NCBI RefSeq assembly: GCF_902712875.1 | Contig: NZ_LR743509.1 | Location: 3,672,001 to 3,736,000, forward strand | Source: Hyphomicrobium sp. ghe19 | GTDB lineage: Bacteria; Pseudomonadota; Alphaproteobacteria; Rhizobiales; Hyphomicrobiaceae | DNA length: 64,000 nt | Reading direction: 5' to 3' | Shown: positions 25,362 to 34,329 of the stretch, piece after piece | Layout: the number at the start of each line of letters is the position of its first letter | Numbering within the stretch: the stretch's first letter is position 1 | Position numbers and translations under genes: made by a program | Notes under the pieces: model-generated | The model's database searches: none | The model's input: the letters and a program-made list of their open reading frames with translations, nothing else | What the model was told of the DNA's origin: nothing

Positions 25362-26900
25362 TCAACGGGTAATTCGGATTTCCGGCCTTTTGCCGACCAA
25401 AGCCGCAAGTGTCTCGAATCGGCGTCGCAGCCTCTCCCCGTCCAGTGCTGCGTAGGCCGCCGGTATCGTCAAGACAAGCGTGCCGTTTTCGTAGCTGAGC
25501 GACGTTTGGTCGATAACGCCGGCCATGCCAATCGAAAGCATATGGGCAGTCCTGATCGCTGCGCCAACGATCCTCGCCCGCCGCTGAACGCGTTTGGTGA
25601 CCAGACTGCGGAGCCGGTCGGAGAGCTGGCCTCCGCCCTCCTCCTCCGACGTCTCATGGCGGTGGAAAACAGAGAGGGCGAGGAAGATGCGGCCCTGGTG
25701 ATCGACGCCGCCCAGGCCCGCATGCGCGATCGTGTTGACACTTTGCTCACCGCGATAGTCGGGATGGGCACGCCAGCCGACATCGGACAGAATACATGCG
25801 GCGTGCCGGAGGCGGCGCTCATCGGCCGTTTCCTCCTGAGCCGGGTCGGCGAAGAGCTGGTCGGTCCAGGCGCAGAGTTCAAAGGCATGGGCGACGGATC
25901 TCGACCGCAGGGCGGCGTAATCCTCGCAGAAGCTGATCAGCGGATCGCGCGCCTTCTCGAAGGGCGGCAAGAGACCGTAAATCAGTCCTTCGCGAATTCC
26001 GAAGACCGAGAATACGATCTGGCGCGGCTCCATCTGGCGCAGCAGCCGCTCCAAGACGAGCGCGCCGAACGGCAGGACTTCGCGACGCGCTTTGGCGACA
26101 CCGGCGATGCCTGGAATATCGAGAGGCTTTTTGGCTTTGCGAAACTGCTCGCAGAGGTCGAGCGCTTCCCGCGTCGTCAGCTTGTATCCCTGCATCACGC
26201 GCAGCGGATAATCGACGCGGTCCATTTGCAACTTGGCAAGCGAACGCCACGTGCCACCGACGGCATAAAACGTGCGGCCTGTGCCATTTCTAATCCAGGG
26301 AAGGTTCGCGAGAGCGGCGTCGATGACCTCACTTGCCCGCTCGATCTTGTTGCCCGTCGTGTCGATCAAGCGCAGACCGCCGAGAGGCAATGTTGCAGCC
26401 TCTTTCAATCGATCCTGCGCGAGATCAATCAGTTCGAGGCTGCCGCCTCCGAGATCGCCGACGACTCCGTCGGGATCAACGAAGCCCATCATGATGCCTT
26501 GGGCTGCGAGGCGCGCTTCCGTATCGCCGGAGAGAACTTCGATCCTGGCGCCGATGGCCCGCTCGCCCTGCTCGATGAAGTCGCGCCCGTTCTGCGCATC
26601 GCGAACCGCGGCTGTAGCGATGACCTTGAGATTCTTGACGCTCAGGATCTTCGCAATAATCCTGAACCGCGAGAGCGCCGCCAGCGCCCGGTCTACGGCC
26701 TCGACGCCAAGGCTGCCGGTGGATGCGACCGAGCGGCCGAGACCGCACAGAATTTTTTCGTTGAAGACGGGTGTCGGCGCACGAACCGCACCTTCATAGA
26801 CGACGAGCCGAACCGAGTTGGAACCGATATCGACAACGCCGATAGGTTCCATTTCCGCGGTACGCTCGTTTGCGCCCGAGAGTTCTTTCCAACGTGTCAA
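25362..26900 (-). CDS. ppx: Exopolyphosphatase, Ppx/GppA family
   Basis: This is 512 residues of the actin/ASKHA fold, with VVDIGSNSVRLVVYEG near the N-terminus and VVGDLGGGSLELIDL as the second phosphate-binding loop, followed by an HD-like C-terminal part. It degrades polyphosphate chains, or pppGpp, to release phosphate. It follows ppk by 15 bases and is therefore almost certainly co-transcribed with it, giving a synthesis/degradation pair. Confidence 0.93.
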   Translation of the reverse strand: MTRWKELSGANERTAEMEPIGVVDIGSNSVRLVVYEGAVRAPTPVFNEKILCGLGRSVASTGSLGVEAVDRALAALSRFRIIAKILSVKNLKVIATAAVRDAQNGRDFIEQGERAIGARIEVLSGDTEARLAAQGIMMGFVDPDGVVGDLGGGSLELIDLAQDRLKEAATLPLGGLRLIDTTGNKIERASEVIDAALANLPWIRNGTGRTFYAVGGTWRSLAKLQMDRVDYPLRVMQGYKLTTREALDLCEQFRKAKKPLDIPGIAGVAKARREVLPFGALVLERLLRQMEPRQIVFSVFGIREGLIYGLLPPFEKARDPLISFCEDYAALRSRSVAHAFELCAWTDQLFADPAQEETADERRLRHAACILSDVGWRAHPDYRGEQSVNTIAHAGLGGVDHQGRIFLALSVFHRHETSEEEGGGQLSDRLRSLVTKRVQRRARIVGAAIRTAHMLSIGMAGVIDQTSLSYENGTLVLTIPAAYAALDGERLRRRFETLAALVGKRPEIRITR

Positions 26901-26915
26901 AATTGGACTCCCGGC

Positions 26916-29117
26916 TCAACCGGGCTGGCGGAAACGTTGCGGGAAGCTCTCCTTGAGAGATTGCCCGCGTCCCGAAAGCGAAGGATTGGTCATGAAATAC
27001 TTGTGCGCATTGAAGGCTTCCTCACCGGGACCCGGTTGAATCCGAGTCGAGCTACCGTCGGAATTGATCCGCCAGCTCTGTTGATTGTCTTTCAAGTTCG
27101 CAACCATGATCTGAGCCAGCACTTGTTCATGCACAGTCGGGTTCTTGACGGGCGCCAGTGCCTCGACCCGGCGGTCGAGGTTGCGTGGCATCATGTCGGC
27201 GGAGCTGATGTAGACGGCGGCCTTGGCCGAAGGCAAGGCCTCACCATTGGCGAAACAGTAAATGCGGGCATGCTCGAGGAAGCGCCCGATAATGCTTTTC
27301 ACTCTGATGTTGCTCGAAAGACCCGGAATTCCCGGCCGCAGACAGCAGATGCCGCGCACGACGAGATCGATCGGAACTCCAGCATTGCTCGCGTCGTAGA
27401 GCGCTGAAATGATCTGAGCGTCGACGAGCGAGTTCATCTTCCACCAGATACCGGACGGCTTTCCGGCCTTGGCATTTCTTATCTCCTCGGCAATGTGCGT
27501 CATGATCCGGTTGCGGATGCCGTGCGGGCTTGCCGCCATGCACTCCAGCTCAACCGGCTCGCCGTAGCCCGTCACGAAATTCAGAATTCGGGTGATGTCG
27601 CGCGCCATCGCCGGATCGGTGGTGAAGAGCGACAGGTCGGTGTAAACGCGGGCGGTTTGCGGATGATAGTTACCGGTGCCGATGTGACAGTACGTCGTCA
27701 GCTCGGTGCCCTCGCGGCGGACGATCAGCCCGAGCTTGGCGTGCGTCTTCAGTTCGGTGAATCCATAGACGACGTGAACGCCCGCGCTTTCAAGGTCGCG
27801 CGCCCAGCGGATATTTGCTGCTTCATCGAAGCGGGCTTTGAGTTCGACGACGGCGGTGACGGACTTGCCGGCTTCGACCGCCTCCTTCAGCGCCTGAATG
27901 ATCGGGCTATCGCGCGAGGTTCGATAAAGCGTCCATTTGATCGCCATCACGTTCGGATCAGCGACGGCCTGGCGCAAATATTGAACGACGACGTCGAAGC
28001 TCTCGTAGGGATGGTGGACGACGATATCTTTGTTACGGACGGCTGCGAAGCAGTCACCGCTGAATTCGCGAATGCGCTCGGGAAAGCGGATCGTGAAGGG
28101 CTTGAAAAGAAGATCCGGCCGGTCCGGCACGATCAGCTGCGAAGTATCGGCGAGAGCCAAGATGCCTTCTTTGACGAAAACGCTTTCTTCGCGCACCTCG
28201 AGTTCGTCGACGACGAACTTGCGCAAGCGTTCATGCATCTTGGCTTCGATTTCGAGCCGGATGACGTTGCCGCGGCGGCGCCGCTTCAACTGGCTTTCAT
28301 AGGAGCGAACGAGGTCTTCGGCCTCTTCCTGCAATTCGATGTCGCTGTCACGGAGGACGCGGAACGTGCCCTTGCTCTTGATCTCGAAGCCCGAGAACAG
28401 CTCCGTCAAAAACATGCCGATGACGTATTCGAGCTGAATGAACCGAATTTCCTTCGGCTTGTCCGGCTCCGCTTCAAGACGAATGAACCGCTCCAGCTGA
28501 CCGGGAATGGGTATGAGCCCATTCATCGTCTTGCCGTCGATCGGGCGCACCATCTCGACGACGATGGTCATCGCCTTGTTGGGAATGAACGGGAAGGGAT
28601 GCGCGGGGTCGGCTGCGATCGGCGTCAGGATCGGAAAGATGTGCGTCATGAACAGACGCTCGAGCCAATCGCGCTGCGCTTCCGTCAGATCGTCGGGCTG
28701 CAACACAAAAAGACCGGCGCCTGCGAGTTCGGTTTTTATCGTCCGCCAACTCGCCTGCTTATCGGCGACGAGGCCCGTCGCGAACTTGTTGATCGCTGCA
28801 AGCTGCTGCATCGGCGTCGAGCCGTCTTGCGACAGCGTCGTGATGCCGGCACGGATCTGGCCATAAACACCGGCGGCGCGAACCATGTAAAATTCGTCAA
28901 GGTTGTCTGCCGCGATCGATAGGAAGCGCAGACGCTCGAGAAGCGGATGATGTTCGTTGCCCGCTTCCTCAAGGACGCGCCGGTTGAACTGAAGCCAAGA
29001 CAGCTCGCGGTTGTAGAAACGCTCCGGTCCTTGCGGAACGATATCGACATCGGCTTTGCTTCTGCTTTTCGCGGTGGCCATCTTAGGGGGATTGCTCCGA
29101 AATTCCGGTCGAGACAT
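26916..29117 (-). CDS. ppk: Polyphosphate kinase 1
   Basis: This is 733 residues, standard for Ppk1. The N domain begins [20 protein letters not shown]. The catalytic half carries [36 protein letters not shown], and [18 protein letters not shown], which holds the phosphorylated histidine. It reversibly polymerises the gamma-phosphate of ATP into polyphosphate at the inner membrane. The N-terminus may begin a few codons later (ATG at [12 protein letters not shown]). It is the third gene of the perM-hdaA-ppk-ppx array. Confidence 0.96.
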   Translation of the reverse strand: MSRPEFRSNPPKMATAKSRSKADVDIVPQGPERFYNRELSWLQFNRRVLEEAGNEHHPLLERLRFLSIAADNLDEFYMVRAAGVYGQIRAGITTLSQDGSTPMQQLAAINKFATGLVADKQASWRTIKTELAGAGLFVLQPDDLTEAQRDWLERLFMTHIFPILTPIAADPAHPFPFIPNKAMTIVVEMVRPIDGKTMNGLIPIPGQLERFIRLEAEPDKPKEIRFIQLEYVIGMFLTELFSGFEIKSKGTFRVLRDSDIELQEEAEDLVRSYESQLKRRRRGNVIRLEIEAKMHERLRKFVVDELEVREESVFVKEGILALADTSQLIVPDRPDLLFKPFTIRFPERIREFSGDCFAAVRNKDIVVHHPYESFDVVVQYLRQAVADPNVMAIKWTLYRTSRDSPIIQALKEAVEAGKSVTAVVELKARFDEAANIRWARDLESAGVHVVYGFTELKTHAKLGLIVRREGTELTTYCHIGTGNYHPQTARVYTDLSLFTTDPAMARDITRILNFVTGYGEPVELECMAASPHGIRNRIMTHIAEEIRNAKAGKPSGIWWKMNSLVDAQIISALYDASNAGVPIDLVVRGICCLRPGIPGLSSNIRVKSIIGRFLEHARIYCFANGEALPSAKAAVYISSADMMPRNLDRRVEALAPVKNPTVHEQVLAQIMVANLKDNQQSWRINSDGSSTRIQPGPGEEAFNAHKYFMTNPSLSGRGQSLKESFPQRFRQPG

Positions 29118-29176
29118 GTGGATGTTAGATTACACCCAAATGACGCGTGGGTGTCGTAATCCTCAGTATAAGACGA

Positions 29177-29863
29177 TTAGTAGCCGAGTACGTCGAGCGT
29201 TGCAGCGGCAATGGGGCGCGTTACCCGGCGCTGCAGCACGAGTGCACGGCGATCTGCCTCTGCGACGAACCGTTCGGCTGCAAGCATAGAACGCTCCATC
29301 CGCACGAGAACGTAATCCACCAATTGCGGCTCGACGCTCAACTGGCGGTCGGCGAATAACTTCACCAGGACAGCGCGAAGCAGGGCGTCATCGGGCGGCT
29401 CTATGGTCGCCAAGGGCAGCGCTTTCAGCCGCGAACGCAGATCGGGAAGCGCAATCGCCAAATCCCCCGGCACGGTTTCGGTCGTCAGGAGGATTTGCAG
29501 CCGCTGTTCGCGGACGAGGTTCAAAAGATGAAACAGCGCCGCCTCATCGGTGATCGTCTGGACGTCCTCGATCAGGAGGGCGCCCGCTGACGCCATTGCC
29601 GGCACGGCCTCACGCGAGATCGCGGATGCCTCGAACGGTGTCGCCCCGGCCCGCTTCAGCCAAACGTTGGCGAGATGGGTTTTTCCACTTCCCCGAGGGC
29701 CGGCGATCACTGCGGCGCCGATGGGCCAATCCGGCCAGCGATCGACGAGCGCAACGGCGGCGGCGTTCGATTCTGAAACAAGGAAGTCCTCGAGACCCAT
29801 CGCCGTTCTGTGCGGCAGTTCAAAGACAAGCTGCTCAGGGATCGTGGTCATGGGGCTATTCAA
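29177..29863 (-). CDS. hdaA: DnaA-homologue HdaA, replication regulator
   Basis: This 228-residue AAA+ protein is related to DnaA domain III. The Walker A is AGPRGSGKTHLANVWL, Walker B ALLIEDVQTI, and a sensor segment RLQILLTTE. Near the N-terminus EQLVFELPH matches the QL-x-F/L sliding-clamp binding motif of Hda. It stimulates ATP hydrolysis by DnaA bound at the replisome and so prevents re-initiation. It overlaps perM by four bases (ATGA), implying coupled translation, the usual alphaproteobacterial order. Confidence 0.9.
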   Translation of the reverse strand: MNSPMTTIPEQLVFELPHRTAMGLEDFLVSESNAAAVALVDRWPDWPIGAAVIAGPRGSGKTHLANVWLKRAGATPFEASAISREAVPAMASAGALLIEDVQTITDEAALFHLLNLVREQRLQILLTTETVPGDLAIALPDLRSRLKALPLATIEPPDDALLRAVLVKLFADRQLSVEPQLVDYVLVRMERSMLAAERFVAEADRRALVLQRRVTRPIAAATLDVLGY

Positions 29864-30945
29864 GGCTTGTCCTTCAGTGTCAGCTCAACCTCGCCTTGAT
29901 ACACGGATGACTCGAGATAGGCGCGGAGCGCAAAGCGTACGAGCACGCCGATTGCGGCAGAAACCGGCACGGCGACGAGGAGGCCGAGGAATCCGAACAA
30001 ATAGCTGAAGGTCAACAGCGCGAAGATCAACCAAACGGGATGCAGGCCGATTTCGGAGCCGATGATGTAAGGGCTGAGGCCCCCGGACTCGAGCGCCTGT
30101 CCGGCCAGCATGATACCCGCGATAATCAGTATGGGCGTGAGATCCGGCCAGTGCTGAATGAAGGCGATGATCATGGCCGCCAGGGCGCCGAGCGACCATC
30201 CGAAAATGGGAATGAATGAGGCGAGGCCGGTCAGTATTCCGACCAGCATGCCGTAGTCCAGTCCGGCGAGACTCAGCGCGGTTGCGTAGTAGAGGGCCAG
30301 CAGGATGCACACCACGCCCTGCCCGCGGATAAACGCGGAGATGCGGCTGTCGATTTCGATGGCGAGGGCACGGATCTGGTCCGCCTCTTGACGCGGGAGC
30401 CAGGCATCGATCTTGGCCAGCATTTTCGGCCAGTCCTTGACGACGTAGAAAAAGACGACCGGCGTTATGAGGACGACGGTGAAGAAGTTCACCGCAGCGG
30501 TGCTCTGGTTCCAAAGCCCTTGCACGAAGGTCCCGACCAGCGACGGCGCCGAGGATGTGAAAGACTCGAGGGCAGATCGAACAGCGGCTTCGGCCTGCGG
30601 GTATCGCACTCCCAGGTGCTCGCGCGCCGCCGTCTCAAGCGTATCTCTGAGCCGGCCGATTTCTCGCGGAGCCGCCTCGACGAGGCCGGCGGCCTGCTGG
30701 GCGAGGACGGGCAAGACGAACACGAGCGCCAAGGTGATGAGGCAGATAATCGCCGCGAGGAGCAGAATGGCGGAAACCCAGCGCGGGATGCCGGCGCGGC
30801 TCATAGCGTCTACGACGGGATTGAGAAAATAGGCGAGCACCAGTCCGATCACGAACGGGACAAGCGCCGGCGCGACGAGCTGAACTATGTAGGCGAGAAG
30901 CAGCGCAGCCGCGGTCCAAAACAGCGCGTGCCGCTCAAAATGCAT
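29860..30945 (-). CDS. PerM / AI-2E family membrane protein
   Basis: This is 361 residues with seven or eight predicted helices. Family marks are a helix-rich start (FWTAAALLLAYIVQLVAPAL), PFVIGLVLAYFLNPVVD, the VVFFYVVKDWPKML motif, and GWSLGALAAMIIAFIQHWPD with the late LLVAVPVSAAIGVLVRFALR. The family exports varied small compounds, in a few cases autoinducer-2 or ions, so the substrate here is not known. It is a constant neighbour of hdaA and purM in this bacterial group. Confidence 0.85.
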   Translation of the reverse strand: MHFERHALFWTAAALLLAYIVQLVAPALVPFVIGLVLAYFLNPVVDAMSRAGIPRWVSAILLLAAIICLITLALVFVLPVLAQQAAGLVEAAPREIGRLRDTLETAAREHLGVRYPQAEAAVRSALESFTSSAPSLVGTFVQGLWNQSTAAVNFFTVVLITPVVFFYVVKDWPKMLAKIDAWLPRQEADQIRALAIEIDSRISAFIRGQGVVCILLALYYATALSLAGLDYGMLVGILTGLASFIPIFGWSLGALAAMIIAFIQHWPDLTPILIIAGIMLAGQALESGGLSPYIIGSEIGLHPVWLIFALLTFSYLFGFLGLLVAVPVSAAIGVLVRFALRAYLESSVYQGEVELTLKDKP

Positions 30946-30996
30946 ATCGTTCGATCCTCAAATCGTGGGGCTAGGCCGAAGCATGCGCCGGAACAC

Positions 30997-31551
30997 TCAG
31001 CTTTTCGAGCCGGTGGTTTCATAAAACGTCATGTGTTTCAGCCACACGCGCAAATAGGCAACAAGGGAAATGATCGTCGTCGCAGCCGCAAGAAGCGTCA
31101 ATAGCTGCACCGGCCCCTTCAGCCGCAAGCCGAAGCCCTCGTCCGCCAGCACGGTGGCGGCAAGCACGATTTGGGCAACGGTGTTCATCTTGCTGACGGC
31201 AAGGGGTTTCATCGGCGTCGGGTGATCGAGCAGCCACGACAGGACGACCGCGATTACGATCAGCACATCGCGCGACACGACCAGGATGACCAGCCAGGAT
31301 GGCAGACGCGCCGTTACGCCGAGCGCTATGAAGATGCAGACGATAAGCAGCTTGTCGGCAATGGGGTCGAGATAGGCGCCGAGCTCGGTCTCCCAACTGA
31401 AGCGCTTGGCCAGGAACCCGTCGACGGCATCGGAGATGCCCGCCACGACGAAGGCGAGGAATGCCGCCTGGAGTTCGCCTGTCAGCAGCAGCCAGAAGAC
31501 CACGGGTACGAGAATGACCCGGCCGAGCGTAATAAGATTTGGAATGCTCAC
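30997..31551 (-). CDS. pgsA: CDP-alcohol phosphatidyltransferase (phosphatidylglycerophosphate synthase-like)
   Basis: This is 184 residues with about five helices. The CDP-alcohol phosphotransferase motif D-x2-DG-x2-A-x-R-x8-G-x3-D-x3-D is seen as ISDAVDGFLAKR followed by GAYLDPIADKLL. The start NLITLGRVILVPVVFWLLL is typical of PgsA. It joins glycerol-3-phosphate to CDP-diacylglycerol in the inner membrane, leading to phosphatidylglycerol. Other members make cardiolipin or phosphatidylinositol, so the exact product has modest uncertainty. Confidence 0.85.
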   Translation of the reverse strand: MSIPNLITLGRVILVPVVFWLLLTGELQAAFLAFVVAGISDAVDGFLAKRFSWETELGAYLDPIADKLLIVCIFIALGVTARLPSWLVILVVSRDVLIVIAVVLSWLLDHPTPMKPLAVSKMNTVAQIVLAATVLADEGFGLRLKGPVQLLTLLAAATTIISLVAYLRVWLKHMTFYETTGSKS

Positions 31552-31746
31552 GCCGAAACTGTCCCCGTCTTTCTCTGGCCTGGGTGAAGTTGAAACCGAT
31601 TAGGCGGCGCGACCCTAGCCCTTGGAAGTTTATCTCGTCGAGAACATCCTCCCTTGCACTGCGGTAATGCAGCAGCAACGAAAGCGCGCATCAAGCATGG
31701 CACGCGCATCGCGCGTTCGACGTGAATGAGATATATGTAAATTATT

Positions 31747-32883
31747 TCAATATCTTGATCGGAGAACCCAACCCTGGCCCGTGCCGGTGAGGCTGAGACC
31801 GCGAGCGCCCAGAGCATTTGCCAGACTTCTGGCGCCGCCCGGGTATTTCAAGGTGATGTCGGCGCTACTTTCGGTGACGTCGGCGATGTTGAGGCCGTCG
31901 ACACCCGGCGTGTCGAGGAGTTGCCCGCGCATCTGATCCCATTGATCGGAGCTTGAGAACTCAACCAGGAGGGTCACGTCCTCGCCGTTGCCACCCGTCG
32001 AGGCAGCCCACACGGGCATGTCCGCTCCGGCGGATGCGGGCTCGGGAGCGGCCGACTTGATGGCTTTCCAGCGGCCTTCGATCACGCCCAGCGCCACGAC
32101 CGCTGCGAGCTGGGAGGCGTAGTCGAGATCACCGTCCGAGATACGGTAGGTCCGTTTCAGCAGCAGCGGACCGGCGGCATCCCGTCCGGCGAGCGTCACG
32201 GTGAGCTTTTTGGAGGCCATATCCGGCTCAGCCACGGCCATTACGACAAGGCCCGTTCCATATTCGCCCGTGAGCGCGCGCAAGCCATTGTCGTCGCCGG
32301 CGAGCATCTGATTGACCGTGTCGGGGCGGATCGCCGGCTTCAGATCCTTGATCGTTATCGGGGTGATCGTGTGTTTGAGGTCGAGGCCCGTCCAAGCGCG
32401 GCGCCATAGGCCGGCATCCGTGCCAGCCGTTGGCGGATTGCCCTGCTGAAAGACGGTCAAGACCGTTACGGGGGGCGCCTGCTGGTCGACATAAGGAATG
32501 CCCTGGCGCGAAAGCGCGGAGCGTACCGCGTCGGCCTGGAACGAGAAGTCGAGGCTCGCGATATAATCGGTTGCGGAATTGCGTTCCGAGCGCACAGAGA
32601 CGCCCGATACGAGATCTCCAGCTTTGAGATCTGCGACAGTCGAAAGCCGCTTGTAGGCCGTCACCGGCACGAGCCGCTTCAGCAGGGAGCGGAACGCCGC
32701 CTGCTGACCGTCGGCCATCGCCTGCTCCTTCGCCGCGACGGCGTTGGCCGCGGTCGCTTCGACCGGGTAATTCGCGACGGTATAGGCAGCATCTGCGCCC
32801 GCCGAGATTGCAGGCGCGGCGTCGAGCCCAACAGCCGCCGTCCAGATGGCTATGGCAGTGGCGAAGCAGCGACCAACGGACAC
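31747..32883 (-). CDS. DUF2066 family secreted protein
   Basis: This is 378 residues from GTG at 32883, which begins a signal peptide (CFATAIAIWTAAVGLDAAPA). The DUF2066 core is around YTVANYPVEATAANAVAAKE and DGQQAAFRSLLKRLVP; the C-terminal end has a small beta-rich domain. The function is unknown but the gene is a standard neighbour of purM and pgsA. Longer starts reach into the divergent purM leader and lack a leader peptide. It shares a 221-base promoter region with purM. Confidence 0.75.
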   Translation of the reverse strand: MSVGRCFATAIAIWTAAVGLDAAPAISAGADAAYTVANYPVEATAANAVAAKEQAMADGQQAAFRSLLKRLVPVTAYKRLSTVADLKAGDLVSGVSVRSERNSATDYIASLDFSFQADAVRSALSRQGIPYVDQQAPPVTVLTVFQQGNPPTAGTDAGLWRRAWTGLDLKHTITPITIKDLKPAIRPDTVNQMLAGDDNGLRALTGEYGTGLVVMAVAEPDMASKKLTVTLAGRDAAGPLLLKRTYRISDGDLDYASQLAAVVALGVIEGRWKAIKSAAPEPASAGADMPVWAASTGGNGEDVTLLVEFSSSDQWDQMRGQLLDTPGVDGLNIADVTESSADITLKYPGGARSLANALGARGLSLTGTGQGWVLRSRY

Positions 32884-33104
32884 CTTAATCCCCCGTTTCC
32901 CGTTTTCAGGCGATGTATATGGCCGGCAAGGATACGCAACGCGGAACCCTGCCAACGATCCCTTCGTTGCTCTCAGGGCCAGTCGCTGCTACGACCCCCA
33001 TCACGGGTTGGCAATGGGGCAAAAGTGAGTTTAACCGATGCCCTCCCCACTGCGCCATTCATGGACGCGGCTTCCATCCAACACAATTCCCCCGACGAGG
33101 ACGA

Positions 33105-34232
33105 ATGCCGGCGGCTGACGAGAATTCGAAGAAGAGCATCACGTATGCCGACGCTGGCGTCGATATCGATGCGGGTAACGCGCTGGTCGCGGCCATCAAG
33201 CCGCTTGCGCGCGCGACGAGCCGCCCTGGCGCGGATGTGGATCTCGGCGGCTTCGGCGGCCTGTTCGATCTGAAGCGCACGGGCTTTCGCGATCCGATCC
33301 TTGTCGCTGCGAACGATGGGGTGGGCACGAAGCTCAAAATCGCCATCGAGACCGGCCGTCATTCGACAATCGGAATCGACCTTGTCGCGATGTGCGTCAA
33401 CGATCTCGTCGTACAAGGCGCGGAGCCGTTGTTCTTTCTCGACTACTTTGCAGTCGGCAAGCTCGATGTCGCCGCCGCGCGCGACGTCATCGCGGGGATC
33501 GCAGATGGCTGCCGGGATGCGGGATGCGCGCTGATCGGCGGAGAAACCGCCGAAATGCCGGGCCTCTACAAAAGCGGCGATTACGATCTCGCTGGCTTCT
33601 CGGTCGGCGCCGTCGAGCGCGATGAAATCTTGCCGCGTGCCGATATCGCCGTCGGCGACATTCTGATCGGGCTCAAGTCTTCGGGGGTTCATTCGAACGG
33701 CTACAGTCTCGTGCGAAAGCTTGTCGAACATGCGGGGCTGGATTGGAATGCACCTGCGCCGTTTGCGGCGAACCAAACAGTCGCGGAAGCGCTGCTCACG
33801 CCGACGCGCATTTACGTCAAACCGCTTCTCGCCGCTATCCGGGCGACTGGCGGGTCGGGCATGAACGGCGCGATCAAGGCGCTGTCGCATATCACCGGCG
33901 GCGGACTTTCCGAGAACGTGCCGCGCGTGATGCCGAAAGATATGGGCGCTCGCATCGATCTTTCATCATTCGATGTGCCGCCCGTTTTCGGGTGGCTCGC
34001 CAAGACCGGCAACATCGAGCCCACCGAACTGCTTAGGACGTTCAACTGCGGCATCGGCATGATCGCTGTCGTCTCGAAAGCGAAAGTCGACGACGTCATC
34101 GCAAAGCTGAAGGCGGCCGGCGAAGAACCGATGATCATCGGCGATGTCATCCCTCCGACCGGCGAAAAGTCAGAGGCCAAGGGCAAAGGCGAAGCCTGGG
34201 CCGTCAAATACGAAGGCAAACTGGTTCTTTAG
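33105..34232 (+). CDS. purM: Phosphoribosylformylglycinamidine cyclo-ligase
   Basis: This is 375 residues from ATG at 33105 (GAGG SD four to five bases before); longer in-frame starts overlap the DUF2066 signal region. Family blocks are [57 protein letters not shown] and [13 protein letters not shown]. It closes the imidazole ring in purine synthesis (AIR synthase). Its usual partner purN is not next to it but 5.3 kb away at 39527. Two palindromic repeats follow the stop codon and may act as terminators. Confidence 0.96.
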   Translation: MPAADENSKKSITYADAGVDIDAGNALVAAIKPLARATSRPGADVDLGGFGGLFDLKRTGFRDPILVAANDGVGTKLKIAIETGRHSTIGIDLVAMCVNDLVVQGAEPLFFLDYFAVGKLDVAAARDVIAGIADGCRDAGCALIGGETAEMPGLYKSGDYDLAGFSVGAVERDEILPRADIAVGDILIGLKSSGVHSNGYSLVRKLVEHAGLDWNAPAPFAANQTVAEALLTPTRIYVKPLLAAIRATGGSGMNGAIKALSHITGGGLSENVPRVMPKDMGARIDLSSFDVPPVFGWLAKTGNIEPTELLRTFNCGIGMIAVVSKAKVDDVIAKLKAAGEEPMIIGDVIPPTGEKSEAKGKGEAWAVKYEGKLVL

Positions 34233-34238
34233 TTCGAC

Positions 34239-34273
34239 GCTTCCGACATGCGTTCCGCGCGCAGGCCGGAGGC
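34239..34273. repeat. Palindromic repeat, copy 2 (variant core), probable purM terminator
   Basis: Arms GCTTCCG (34239-34245) and CGGAGGC (34267-34273) pair with one G-T wobble around a 21-base core (34246-34266) differing from copies 1 and 3 at two positions. TTTTTGTTT follows four bases later on the plus strand, which fits transcription termination after purM. Confidence 0.75.
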
Positions 34274-34287
34274 TGGCTTTTTGTTTA

Positions 34288-34326
34288 GCGCCTCCGACAC
34301 GCGTTCCGCGCGCCGGCCGGAGGCGC
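34288..34326. repeat. Palindromic repeat, copy 3 (core identical to copy 1)
   Basis: Arms GCGCCTCCG (34288-34296) and CGGAGGCGC (34318-34326) pair perfectly around the same 21-base core as copy 1 at 34297-34317. It sits immediately before the stop codon of the minus-strand xoxF. Confidence 0.8.
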
Positions 34327-34329
34327 ACT

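Noticed and set aside
25311..27407. Long open frame of 698 codons on the plus strand
   Set aside because: It is antisense to ppx and part of ppk; the protein has no family features, while the minus-strand genes have complete motifs.
27495..28922. 475-codon plus-strand frame
   Set aside because: Antisense shadow of ppk in a GC-rich genome; no SD and no recognisable domain.
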